From contig WRBF01000009.1 of assembly GCA_009784685.1 (NCBI GenBank), positions 1 to 50,804 of the forward strand: a stretch of DNA of 50,804 nt, given 5' to 3'. Shown one piece after another: positions 9,499 to 18,764 of this stretch. This DNA comes from Defluviitaleaceae bacterium (GTDB taxonomy: Bacteria; Bacillota; Clostridia; Lachnospirales; WRBF01). The notes below the pieces were generated by a model that ran no database searches, had not been told where the DNA came from, and saw only the letters and a program-made list of their open reading frames with translations. Position numbers and translations under genes: made by a program. The stretch's first letter is position 1. Every line of letters begins with the position of its first letter.

Positions 9499-10709
9499 TC
9501 GTCTGTTGCCTCCGATTCGGATTCATTAGGTATCGGAAATAAGTCCGAATCCTTGTTTTTTGACTTCTTTTTCTTCTTGCTTTTAACTTCGTTTCCATCA
9601 ATTAAGCTTTCGTACACATAAAACGTTTCCGCTATTGAAAATTCTGAATTAAACATAGTGCGTACCACTTCAAGGGCGTTTTCCCTTAAATAATCGTAAA
9701 GCTCATGATCAAACATCATATCATGCATTGCTTCCGCCATTGCTTCAATATCACCGTAATTAACGACTAAGCCGCAGTTTGTATCCCTGTTTACTATTTC
9801 AATGTTTCCGCCAACATTTGTAACGATAGCAGGAAGCCCTTTTGCCAACGCTTCGATTATCGCAAAGCTTAACGCTTCTTTTGATGAACTGTTAATGTAA
9901 ACTTTTGCAAGCTTTAAAATCTCATCAGTGTCAGTTCTATAGCCCGTAAAACATACGTTATCAAAAAGCTCATTTTCCTCGGCAAATGCTTTACAATCTT
10001 CAAGCAAATCGCCGTCACCTACAAATATTACCTTAAACGGAAGCCTTGTTTTTTCCCTAAGAAGTTTGATTGATTCAAGAAGGAACAAGTTCCCTTTTTC
10101 TTCCGAAAAGCGGGTTAAAGTTACAAACACGAAGTTGAAATTTGTCATAATTCCAAATTCCGCTGCAATTTCGTTTGGATCTATGCTTTCATCGCCGACG
10201 ATTTCTTCAGCTTCATCGCATTTAACGCCGTTATATATTACCTGCACTTTTTTCCGAGGGAATCCGTTTGCAATCATATATCGCCTAACTATATCGCACA
10301 CAGCAATAGCCGCATCATCCCGCCTTGTCATAATGCTGTTCATAAGCTTCCATAAGGCGTTATTTTCAGCCGCAAAGTGACAGGTGAAAACAACTTTTGT
10401 TTTCGGGCGGAAAAGTTTTACTAAAAGGGCGATATAATGTTCTCTTTGATGTTGTGCGTGGATTATATCAATATCGTTTATCCGGCAATATCTAAGCATT
10501 TTTCGAACTGCACCAAAATCAAAGGGGTTCGACATTTTTATTTGAACAGGGGTTACTCCCAACTTTTCAAATTCAATGCCAAGCATACCGCCGATATTAT
10601 AAATAAAATGGACGTTATGTTTTTCTTCAATTAGCCTTTCAGCGAGGTCGGCAATATATTTTTCCGAGCCGCCTTTTCCGGCAAAATTCATTAAATATAG
10701 GATATTCAA
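9495..10709 (-). CDS. GT4-family glycosyltransferase
   Basis: A 404-residue cytosolic GT-B enzyme of the GT4 family. It opens with NILYLMNFAGKGGSEKYIADL, the usual acceptor-side Gly-rich loop, and contains LTRFSEEKGNLFLLESI at the start of the C-terminal domain and INSSSKEALSFAIIEALAKGLP, which holds the ExxxxxxxE donor-binding motif. The last 40 residues are a charged Lys-rich tail (KSKKKKKSKNK) not typical of the family, perhaps for membrane association. It is the first gene of the wall-glycan operon; the start is TTG at 10709 behind GGAGG. The 330-base gap upstream separates it from a divergent gene. Confidence 0.88.
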   Translation of the reverse strand: MNILYLMNFAGKGGSEKYIADLAERLIEEKHNVHFIYNIGGMLGIEFEKLGVTPVQIKMSNPFDFGAVRKMLRYCRINDIDIIHAQHQREHYIALLVKLFRPKTKVVFTCHFAAENNALWKLMNSIMTRRDDAAIAVCDIVRRYMIANGFPRKKVQVIYNGVKCDEAEEIVGDESIDPNEIAAEFGIMTNFNFVFVTLTRFSEEKGNLFLLESIKLLREKTRLPFKVIFVGDGDLLEDCKAFAEENELFDNVCFTGYRTDTDEILKLAKVYINSSSKEALSFAIIEALAKGLPAIVTNVGGNIEIVNRDTNCGLVVNYGDIEAMAEAMHDMMFDHELYDYLRENALEVVRTMFNSEFSIAETFYVYESLIDGNEVKSKKKKKSKNKDSDLFPIPNESESEATDE

Positions 10710-10948
10710 GGCAATGCGCCTCCGTATTCATAGGTAAGAGAGTGTTGAAACTCCCGATATCAGCATATCATCTGGTTAAAGTTTTTCTAAAAATCCGTTA
10801 AATTCTATATCAGATTGCAGCAATTGTCAAGGAAATCCCGCTATTTCGCTCTCATTTTTGTGTTTTTACTGCGTTCTAACGGCAATATCATCATAAAAAT
10901 GTGATATTAAGTGAATTGCTTCATGCGTTTGTCGTGGCTTATTGCTTA

Positions 10949-10977
10949 TTGCGGATTGCCTTCAGCTGCGGTATAAT
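10949..10977 (+). promoter_or_regulatory. Sigma-A-type promoter for the HD-hydrolase gene
   Basis: TTGCGG (10949-10954) and TATAAT (10972-10977) are separated by 17 bases. It lies about 65 bases before the HD-hydrolase start, within the 333-base divergent gap 10710-11042; I see nothing else in that gap. Confidence 0.75.
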
Positions 10978-11042
10978 AATGAAAGGCAACGGTGCATAAC
11001 CTCAGATTGAAGTGTAGCTTATGGATATTAGGAGAGATTTAT

Positions 11043-11717
11043 ATGTCAGTCACATTTGAAATGTTAAAAAAAGATGAACAGGTACGTTCATATATAAAAG
11101 CGGGGAACGAAGCACTTAAAGCACTGGGCTTTACAGAGCATTCATTCCCACATTTATTTCATACAGCGGAAACTGCCGCTTTTTTACTTAAAGAACTTGG
11201 TTATCCGGTTGAAATGGCAGAACTTGCTAAAATTGCAGGTCTTATGCATGATATCGGAAATATGATGAATCGGGTTTTACATGCGTTAACAGGCGCAGAA
11301 ATTGCCAGAACTATTCTTGAAAAGCACGGAATGCCTTACGAGGATATAGGCACTATTTGCAGTGCTATCGGAAATCATGATGAAGAAACAGGCAGACCTG
11401 TTAACATCGTTTCTGCCGCTTTAATTTTGGCGGATAAATCCGACGTGCGCCGTTCCAGAGTTCAAGAAACGGATATGGATAAAATTATTGCAGATATCCA
11501 CGATCGTGTAAATTACGCCGTTACCCGGGCAGATGTTAAAGTAAACAGCTCAAACGAAAGAACCGCAATTCGGCTATGCCTTGAAATTGATAATAATTTT
11601 ACCCCGGTTATGGATTATTTTGAAATATTCCTGTCGAGAATGTTGATGTGCCGCCGTGCTGCTGCATTTTTAGGCGCAGAATTTGAACTTGTTATTAATG
11701 ATATGAAGATAATGTAA
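11043..11717 (+). CDS. HD-domain phosphohydrolase
   Basis: A protein of about 224 residues with the metal-binding HD pattern: HLFHTAETAAFLL, then GLMHDIGNMMNR (the HD pair) and a downstream NHDEETGR and ADKSDVRRSR (Asp). These residues are those of the HD superfamily that hydrolyses phosphate esters of nucleotides; the specific substrate is unknown. I chose the ATG at 11043, which follows TTAGGAGAGATTTAT, over an upstream ATG at 10992 that would extend the protein by 17 residues without a good ribosome binding site. The peptide-binding lipoprotein gene begins 18 bases downstream and probably shares the transcript. Confidence 0.82.
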   Translation: MSVTFEMLKKDEQVRSYIKAGNEALKALGFTEHSFPHLFHTAETAAFLLKELGYPVEMAELAKIAGLMHDIGNMMNRVLHALTGAEIARTILEKHGMPYEDIGTICSAIGNHDEETGRPVNIVSAALILADKSDVRRSRVQETDMDKIIADIHDRVNYAVTRADVKVNSSNERTAIRLCLEIDNNFTPVMDYFEIFLSRMLMCRRAAAFLGAEFELVINDMKIM

Positions 11718-11735
11718 TTGGCATTAGGAGAACAA

Positions 11736-13379
11736 ATGAGAAAGTTAATGTTTTGTAAAATTTTATCCGCTTTTTTGCTTGCTGCTTTATTAACAGGCTG
11801 TTCAAGAAGCGAACCGATTGAACCACCGCCTCAGCCTCCCCCGGAGCAAAGGCTGACATTCAGCGTTACATCGCTGCCGACTATAGACCCTCAACGCTTT
11901 AATTCGGATTCGTCGTATATCGTGATTAAAGGCTTTGCGGAGGGTTTAATTTCTATGGCAAACGGTGAAATTCGTCCGGGCGTTGCTGAAAGATGGGAAT
12001 TTTCTCCGGATAATATGACAGTGACATTTCATCTGCGTCAAAATGCCAGATGGTCAGACGGAACGCCGCTTACAGCCAATGACTTCCTGTTTGCATTCCG
12101 CCGCTTAGCAAATCCGGAAAATGAATTTGAAAACAGGCATATGCTAAGCAAGATTGTTAACGGCACAGAAATTGCATTTGGTAACGGAGATATGCCAGTT
12201 GAAATGCTTGGGGTTTCCGCACCGGATAATCATACATTTATAATCAGGTTTAATACCCCTGCGCCTTACTTTATATATGCCCTTGATATGCCGATTTTCT
12301 ATCCCGTAAGGCGGGATTTTGTTGAAAGATACGGTTATGAATTTGCAACATCGGCAAATAAAATTATAGGTAACGGACCTTTTGTTGTCGAGGAATATCT
12401 TTCAGACAGAAGAATACGTATGATTCCCAATGAGCATTATTGGAATCGAAATGCGATAAAACTTGAAGAAGTTACGATTCTTGTACTTGATGCAGATTCT
12501 GCCCTTTCAGCGTTCCGAAGGGGAGAGCTTGATATGATAAATATTCCCCTGCCACAGACGGCTGATTTTTTAAGCGGCGAATCTCGGTTTATGACTTCCC
12601 CTGTTAAGCCTTATATGGAGGGCGGGGTTGAGTGGTTCAATATAAACACTGTAAGCGAAGATAATGTCATTCTCACGAACGTGTATTTCCGGCGTGCCCT
12701 TAACTTTGCGCTTGATCGTGAACTGCTTGTTGAAGAGGCAACGAATAATGTTCACTTGCCCGCTGTGCGTATAATTCATCCGCATGTTACCGGGTTTTAC
12801 GATTTACATCCTGTTGATGTACTTGCTAAAGAAGCTGATGCAGTTCGAGCAAGAGAGTATCTTGTTGCGGCTATGGATGCGGTTGGAATAGCTAACACGG
12901 TTGATGTTTATATATCCGTTAAAGTACCGGATACTGCGGGAGCAAGGCGGATTGCTGAGCAGTCTAAAGAACAGTGGGAGCGGACACTTGGAATAAATGT
13001 TACTATTGAAGTTTTATCGACAAGGGCTTTGAATGATGCTTTTGAATCGGGAAATTTTGATCTTATCCTTGAACTTTTTTATCCGAGTTTTAACGATCCT
13101 TTTGCATATCTTGGACGTTTTGTATCGAACCACCCTCTTAACGGCGGACAGTTTTCAAATATACGTTATGATGCTCTTATTGTTGCTGCCAATATGTCAC
13201 AGCAAGAATCTATCCGCTTTGCGGCTTTTGAAGAAGCCGAGCGGATTTTGCTTGAAGATGCGGCGGTTATTCCGCTTAATGTTAGGCAAAGGGCGTGGGC
13301 TATGCGACCTAATCTTAGGGGGTTTATTAGGTTTTACTTTGGGGCTCGGTCTGATTTTCGGTATGCGTTTTTTGAGTGA
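11736..13379 (+). CDS. Peptide/oligopeptide ABC-transporter substrate-binding lipoprotein (SBP_bac_5)
   Basis: A 547-residue extracellular solute-binding protein of the OppA/DppA type. It has a lipoprotein signal, ILSAFLLAALLTGC, with the lipobox Cys near residue 22, followed by a Pro-rich spacer. Family features are TIDPQRFNSDSSYIV near the mature N-terminus, WEFSPDNMTVTFHLRQNARW, and ALNFALDRELLVEEA. Such proteins capture peptides for OppBCDF-type importers or act as cell-wall peptide sensors. No permease or ATPase gene is adjacent, so it is an orphan binding protein here. The ATG at 11736 follows TTAGGAGAACAA; a TTG 18 bases earlier is in frame but has no binding site. Confidence 0.9.
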   Translation: MRKLMFCKILSAFLLAALLTGCSRSEPIEPPPQPPPEQRLTFSVTSLPTIDPQRFNSDSSYIVIKGFAEGLISMANGEIRPGVAERWEFSPDNMTVTFHLRQNARWSDGTPLTANDFLFAFRRLANPENEFENRHMLSKIVNGTEIAFGNGDMPVEMLGVSAPDNHTFIIRFNTPAPYFIYALDMPIFYPVRRDFVERYGYEFATSANKIIGNGPFVVEEYLSDRRIRMIPNEHYWNRNAIKLEEVTILVLDADSALSAFRRGELDMINIPLPQTADFLSGESRFMTSPVKPYMEGGVEWFNINTVSEDNVILTNVYFRRALNFALDRELLVEEATNNVHLPAVRIIHPHVTGFYDLHPVDVLAKEADAVRAREYLVAAMDAVGIANTVDVYISVKVPDTAGARRIAEQSKEQWERTLGINVTIEVLSTRALNDAFESGNFDLILELFYPSFNDPFAYLGRFVSNHPLNGGQFSNIRYDALIVAANMSQQESIRFAAFEEAERILLEDAAVIPLNVRQRAWAMRPNLRGFIRFYFGARSDFRYAFFE

Positions 13380-13410
13380 TGGGGGGCAAACCTGTAACAC
13401 GTGAATCTAA

Positions 13411-13459
13411 TTTGAGCGAACACGCTCAAAAGCCCGTCATTGCGGGCTTGACCCGCAAT
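13411..13459. repeat. Palindromic intergenic hairpins, REP-like
   Basis: A first hairpin, TTTGAGCG/CGCTCAAA (13411-13430), is followed by CATTGCGGGCTTGACCCGCA, which folds as ATTGCGGG/CCCGCAAT (13439-13459) or, alternatively, AAGCCCG/CGGGCTT (13430-13449). The ATTGCGGGCTTG unit recurs twice at 15557-15632. It sits just after the binding-protein gene and may help 3'-end formation. The rest of the 13380-13678 gap holds only the obgE promoter. Confidence 0.7.
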
Positions 13460-13582
13460 CCTTATGCTGTGGACTGTTGATTCGCATTACAGGCGTTGTC
13501 GCTTTAATGCCTTGTTGGTGATTTTTATGACTTGTTGATCTGCTAAATTACACTAATTATTAAGAGGGCAGCACAGCAAAAC

Positions 13583-13611
13583 TTGTAAAAACAAGATAAT
13601 GGTAGTATAAT
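13583..13611 (+). promoter_or_regulatory. Sigma-A-type promoter of obgE
   Basis: TTGTAA (13583-13588) and a perfect TATAAT (13606-13611) with a 17-base spacer, about 65 bases before obgE. Confidence 0.75.
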
Positions 13612-13627
13612 AGAACCTCAGCGTTAG

Positions 13628-14956
<1,329 letters not shown>

Positions 14957-14976
14957 ACTTGCTTAAAGGAGAAACT

Positions 14977-15270
14977 ATGATTACAACAAAACAACGTGCT
15001 TTTTTAAGAGCACTTGCAAATAAAAAAACCGCCTCTTTCCAAATAGGTAAAGGCGGCGTAACGCCCGAAGTTGTTAAAGCAGTTGACGAATATCTTGAAG
15101 CGAACGAGCTTGTTAAAATAAGCGTTTTAGAAAATTGCGACGAGACGGTAAAAGAAACCGCTGAAATTTTAAGCGGCAGAACAAGATCAGATGTTGTTCA
15201 GGTTGTTGGGCGGAAAATCGTGCTTTTTAGGGTATCCAAGACCAAATCGGTTGTTGAGTTGCCAAAATAA
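14977..15270 (+). CDS. yhbY: YhbY-family RNA-binding (CRM domain) protein
   Basis: A 97-residue protein made of one CRM domain, an RNA-binding fold that associates with pre-50S ribosomal particles. The opening MITTKQRAFLRALANKK, the IGKGGVTPEVV loop (GxxG-like) and the end GRKIVLFR are characteristic. The ATG at 14977 follows TAAAGGAGAAACT; an in-frame ATG at 14959 lacks a binding site. It sits 20 bases after obgE, the usual neighbour for this family, and both probably act in large-subunit assembly. Its last 44 bases overlap, on the other strand, the end of a small membrane-protein gene. Confidence 0.93.
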   Translation: MITTKQRAFLRALANKKTASFQIGKGGVTPEVVKAVDEYLEANELVKISVLENCDETVKETAEILSGRTRSDVVQVVGRKIVLFRVSKTKSVVELPK

Positions 15271-15388
15271 GCAAAATGAAGATAACAAGGGCCAAAACAT
15301 AAAAAGGTAAAACCGTAATAACACCGGTTTTACTTAAAATATACGCAAGCATAATTGCGATACATGCGATAATTAAAATCGAAAACAT
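15227..15388 (-). CDS. Small hydrophobic membrane protein (53 aa), function unknown
   Basis: I do not recognise a family. The 53-residue product starts MFSILIIACIAIMLAYILSK and consists of two predicted TM helices (about 2-18 and 24-43) with a short polar turn. The case for a real gene is an excellent ribosome binding site on the minus strand, GGAGGG, seven bases before the ATG at 15388, plus its compact hydrophobic composition. It converges with yhbY and its 3' end overlaps that gene by 44 bases, so the two transcripts would be complementary at their ends. It resembles small membrane proteins of sporulating Firmicutes only in size and topology. Confidence 0.55.
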   Translation of the reverse strand: MFSILIIACIAIMLAYILSKTGVITVLPFYVLALVIFILLILATQQPIWSWIP

Positions 15389-15556
15389 GCAAATCCCTCC
15401 GATCAAAATATGTAATAGAATCAGCTTTGAGGGATTAATATTTATATTGTATTCGCAAATCCGGGTTTTCGTGACCAAGCTAGATCATAGATATAAAGAG
15501 TTTCAGTAACGGCAATAAATATATAAACGCCAATCAAGAGTTAAAAAATAAACTTT

Positions 15557-15632
15557 TGTCATTGCGGGCTTGCCCTGCAATCTTGTGAGCACATTGAAAT
15601 TGATGAGATTGCGGGGCAAGCCCGCAATGACA
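15557..15632. repeat. Long inverted repeat of REP-like units
   Basis: Arms 15557-15583 and 15606-15632 are inverted repeats of 27 bases with one mismatch, separated by 22 bases. Each arm carries the unit TCATTGCGGGCTTG(C/A)CC, also seen at 13437-13460, and each is itself self-complementary (ATTGCGGG with CCYGCAAT). On either strand it would give a strong stem-loop. It lies in the 15389-15682 gap between the small membrane-protein gene and the M50 gene; nothing else is evident there. Confidence 0.85.
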
Positions 15633-15682
15633 GTGGTTTCTTGATTCGTGTTATAACTATAGAACAAAGGTGGTAGTTAATT

Positions 15683-16351
15683 TTGGGTATAGCACAGTTA
15701 TTTATTTGGATTGCAAGAGGTATAGCTGTTTTGCTTGTCGTAGCCGTGCATGAATACATAAAGGCAAGAGTCTCAACTAGTCTTGGTGACCCTAAACCGA
15801 AAATGCAAGGAAGGTTAACGATTAACCCGCTTAAACATTTTGAACCAATAGGGTTTATTATAATGCTTGTGTTCTTTTACGGTTGGGGCAAGCCGGTTGA
15901 AACTACGGCAACTTATTATAAGGACAGAAAATGGGGCACTGTTTTAACTTACACTGCACCAATTATAGGTTGTCTGGTGTTTGGGGGGACTGCTGCTGCT
16001 TTATATATGCTTGCTGCGCCTTTGTTCCTTGAATTAGTTATGTCAAGCGGGGTATTAGCAGGTCCTAATGCAGGAACTATCCTTCCGATAATGCTGCTTC
16101 CATTAACTACTTTATCTTGGATATCACTTTACAGCTTTACGTTCGCTCTTTTTAACTTAATACCCGTTCATCCGCTTGATGGTAGTAAAATATTGTCTGC
16201 GTTTTTAAACCCAAACCAAGTTATCAAAATGAATAGTCTTGAAAAAATATTTCTTATGATACTTGTGTTTTTAATAGTTGGCGGAATAGTAGGGAGGATA
16301 CTTACCCCGGTAGCTTTGATACTTCGTCGCTCTATAGGGATTCCCATATAA
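15683..16351 (+). CDS. Site-2-protease (M50) family membrane protein with altered zinc motif
   Basis: A 222-residue polytopic protein whose layout matches the short YwhC-type M50 family: an N-terminal helix with the zinc motif, then STSLGDPKPKMQGRLTINPL, KHFEPIGFI and GWGKPV, and a C-terminal helix containing FNLIPVHPLDGSKIL, where the Asp is the third zinc ligand of the family. In the usual HExxH motif the second His is replaced by Lys (HEYIK, residues 23-27), so canonical zinc binding is doubtful. The start is TTG behind AAAGGTGG. Its stop overlaps the scpA start (TAATG), so it is co-translated with scpA. Either an inactive paralogue or a divergent active site. Confidence 0.85.
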   Translation: MGIAQLFIWIARGIAVLLVVAVHEYIKARVSTSLGDPKPKMQGRLTINPLKHFEPIGFIIMLVFFYGWGKPVETTATYYKDRKWGTVLTYTAPIIGCLVFGGTAAALYMLAAPLFLELVMSSGVLAGPNAGTILPIMLLPLTTLSWISLYSFTFALFNLIPVHPLDGSKILSAFLNPNQVIKMNSLEKIFLMILVFLIVGGIVGRILTPVALILRRSIGIPI

Positions 16352-17154
16352 TGTTGGCACATTTCCAGCAGCTTGATGTTAAGCTAAGCGCATTTGAAGG
16401 ACCGCTTGATGTTTTATGCCATTTGATACAGAAAAACGAAATAGATATTCATGATATCCCGATTGCTCTTTTAACCGATCAATATTTGGAATTTATTCAA
16501 AATATTGAGATAGATATTATGGAGTCTATGAGCAGTTTTATCGTAATGGGAGCTACTTTGCTTGAAATAAAATCACGGATGCTTCTGCCTCGTGCAGCAG
16601 CCGATGAAGAAGACCCGGAAGAACTTAAAAATGCGCTTATCGCAAAACTTATTGAATATAAGGCATTTAAAGAGATTGCAGGAAAGATGATGGAGCTTAA
16701 AGGTCATGATGATCTTATGTATTTCAAGGCATCTGATAAAAATGCATTAAGCAAAATCCGCTTAATTGAAAAAAATAATCGATCTCCCGGAACAGATTAT
16801 CTTGAAGGCGTAGAAATAGGCTTTCTGTATAATACGTATAGAGATCTGTTAAAGCGCAAAAGAGACTCGGTTAATGAAGCTCATATAAATTTTAACAGTG
16901 TCGCAAAAGAGCTTTTTACGGTTAATGATAAAATTAATGCGATAGCCGCTATGTTGTCGGGCAAAAAAACTGTGTCGTTTAGGCAAATGTTTAACGGAAA
17001 CGCTACAAAAGAGGAAAAAATTGTTACGTTTCTTGCTGTTTTAGAAATGATGAAGATGAAAATGGTTAATATAAAGCAAGATGTTATTTTTGGAGACATT
17101 AGCATAGAAGCTTATGCTAAATTACAAAGCACAAAGCACAAAGCACAAATATAA
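16351..17154 (+). CDS. scpA: Segregation and condensation protein A (ScpA kleisin)
   Basis: ScpA is the kleisin subunit that bridges the SMC dimer and, with ScpB, forms the bacterial condensin. The start LDVKLSAFEGPLDVLCHLIQ and KNEIDIHDIPIALLTDQYLE are the classic ScpA opening, and a C-terminal winged-helix part (VTFLAVLEMMKMKMVNI) is present. Length (267 residues) is normal. The last ten residues (about STKHKAQI) come from a run of CACAAAG repeats that also takes part in an inverted repeat with the downstream gap, so the original C-terminus may have been replaced. The partner scpB, normally next, is not found here; rnfD follows. Confidence 0.93.
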   Translation: MLAHFQQLDVKLSAFEGPLDVLCHLIQKNEIDIHDIPIALLTDQYLEFIQNIEIDIMESMSSFIVMGATLLEIKSRMLLPRAAADEEDPEELKNALIAKLIEYKAFKEIAGKMMELKGHDDLMYFKASDKNALSKIRLIEKNNRSPGTDYLEGVEIGFLYNTYRDLLKRKRDSVNEAHINFNSVAKELFTVNDKINAIAAMLSGKKTVSFRQMFNGNATKEEKIVTFLAVLEMMKMKMVNIKQDVIFGDISIEAYAKLQSTKHKAQI

Positions 17155-17212
17155 AGATTTAAAAGTAAGTAAATTGCAAATGATTCAAGGTTTTATTTGT
17201 GCTTTGTAATTT
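17119..17212. repeat. Inverted repeat overlapping the scpA 3' end
   Basis: AAATTACAAAGCACAAA (17119-17135) is the exact reverse complement of 17196-17212. The left arm runs into two further CACAAAG units (to 17148), all inside the scpA coding end; the right arm lies in the scpA-rnfD gap. It could fold as a stem with a 60-base loop. Confidence 0.75.
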
Positions 17213-17244
17213 GTAATTTCATATTTTAAGCAAGGATGAGTAAA

Positions 17245-18204
17245 ATGAGAACACTAGTAGTATCAGCACCACCGCATATATATGGCAGAGATTCTATCGA
17301 AAAGCGTATGCTTGATGTAATAATTGCGCTTTTACCTGTTTCTTTGGTTTCGCTCTATTTTTATAGAATTGATGCTTTTTTTGTAATTTCTGTATCTATT
17401 TTATCCGCAATGTTAGCGGAATTTTTATATCAAAAAGTAGCTGGAAAGCCTGTGACCATAAGTGATTTAAGCGCAGTTATAACGGGTCTTTTAATTGCGC
17501 TTAACCTGCCGCCCGGCGTTCCGCTTTGGCTGCCTATTATAGGGAGCTTTTTTGCCATTATCGCAGTTAAGCAGCTTTTTGGCGGTCTTGGGGCGAACTT
17601 TATGAACCCTGCTCTTGCCGCAAGGGCGTTTTTGCTCGCAGCATTCCCCGCTCATATGACTACCTGGACTTTTGCACCTGATGCTGTTACCGAGGCAACT
17701 TATCTTGCAATTCTTGCGGAAAATCCTTATTTTATACCGGAAACTGCTGATTATATGTCGCTTCTTTTTGGTAAAGTTGGCGGGAGTATCGGTGAGGTTA
17801 GTGCTGTGGCACTTTTAATAGGCGGGCTTTATCTGCTTATCAGAAAGGTTATAAACTGGCGGATTCCGGTGTTTTATATAGGAAGTTTTGCGGTTTTTGC
17901 TTTTATCTTCGGTCGGGAAGGGCTCTTTACCGGGGGGCATTTGCTGCTTTTTGAAATGTTATCCGGAGGTCTTATTTTAGGTGCGTTTTTCATGGCGACT
18001 GATTATGCAACAACTCCGATATCGCCGATAGGCAAAATAGTCATGGGTATTGGATGTGGGTTTTTAACAGTTATGATAAGATTTTTCGGCGGCTATCCTG
18101 AAGGTGTAAGTTATGCGATACTCATAATGAATATTTTCGTTCCGACGATTGATAAATATATTAAGCCAAACGTTTACGGGCGAGTAAGGAGGAAAAAAGC
18201 ATGA
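17245..18204 (+). CDS. rnfD: Rnf electron-transport complex subunit D
   Basis: RnfD is a membrane flavoprotein of the Rnf complex, which couples electron flow from reduced ferredoxin to NAD with Na+ or H+ export. The protein begins MRTLVVSAPPHIYGRDSIEK, the standard Rnf/NqrB start, has about eight TM helices, LGANFMNPALAARAFLLAAFP, and near the end FMATDYATTPISPIG, the region of the covalent FMN threonine. I prefer the ATG at 17245, preceded by AAGGATGAG, over the ATG at 17236. It overlaps rnfG by four bases. In most Clostridia rnfC precedes rnfD; here scpA does. Confidence 0.95.
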   Translation: MRTLVVSAPPHIYGRDSIEKRMLDVIIALLPVSLVSLYFYRIDAFFVISVSILSAMLAEFLYQKVAGKPVTISDLSAVITGLLIALNLPPGVPLWLPIIGSFFAIIAVKQLFGGLGANFMNPALAARAFLLAAFPAHMTTWTFAPDAVTEATYLAILAENPYFIPETADYMSLLFGKVGGSIGEVSAVALLIGGLYLLIRKVINWRIPVFYIGSFAVFAFIFGREGLFTGGHLLLFEMLSGGLILGAFFMATDYATTPISPIGKIVMGIGCGFLTVMIRFFGGYPEGVSYAILIMNIFVPTIDKYIKPNVYGRVRRKKA

Positions 18205-18764
18205 AATTTGTGCTTAAGCCGGCTATTGTCCTTTTTATAGTTGCTTCTGCCACTGTCATTTTGCTCACTTTTGTACACAGTGCAACTCTTGAGCCTATTG
18301 CCGCCCAAGCTCGAAGAATGCGGGAAATTGCTGCTATAGAAGTTCTGCCCTTTGCTTCTATGATTGAAGAAGTTGAACTTGATGATTTCGATGGGATCAC
18401 TAACGTATTCGTCGGTTTAAACGACGGGTTGGTTATTGGTTATGCGATAGAAGCCTACCAACTTGGATACAGCGGAAGAATAGACATAATGGTTGGAATT
18501 TCGGTTGAAAGTGAACAGATTACCGGTATAAGAATTTTAAGACATACGGAAACGCCGGGGTTAGGTTCGCTTGTAACAAGGGAAGTTTTTTATGGCCAAT
18601 TCTATGAAGCGCCTTTAATGCCGCTTCGGGTTGTTAGAAGTGGTGCTGACGGCGCAGATGAAATAAATTCAATAACAGGAGCAACAATTACTGCTGTTGC
18701 CGTAACAGAGGCCGTTAATAGAGCAATAGAGTGGTACTCCCTGATAGGAGGCAGCTTAAGATGA
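18201..18764 (+). CDS. rnfG: Rnf electron-transport complex subunit G
   Basis: RnfG is an extracytoplasmic flavoprotein with one N-terminal TM anchor. The 187-residue product has a signal-anchor at 5-25 and an FMN-binding domain with TPGLGSLVT and, near the C-terminus, SITGATITAVAV, whose S/TGAT motif is where FMN is attached covalently through Thr. Its ATG lies inside the rnfD end and its stop overlaps rnfE by four bases, indicating tight translational coupling within rnfDGEA. Confidence 0.95.
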   Translation: MKFVLKPAIVLFIVASATVILLTFVHSATLEPIAAQARRMREIAAIEVLPFASMIEEVELDDFDGITNVFVGLNDGLVIGYAIEAYQLGYSGRIDIMVGISVESEQITGIRILRHTETPGLGSLVTREVFYGQFYEAPLMPLRVVRSGADGADEINSITGATITAVAVTEAVNRAIEWYSLIGGSLR

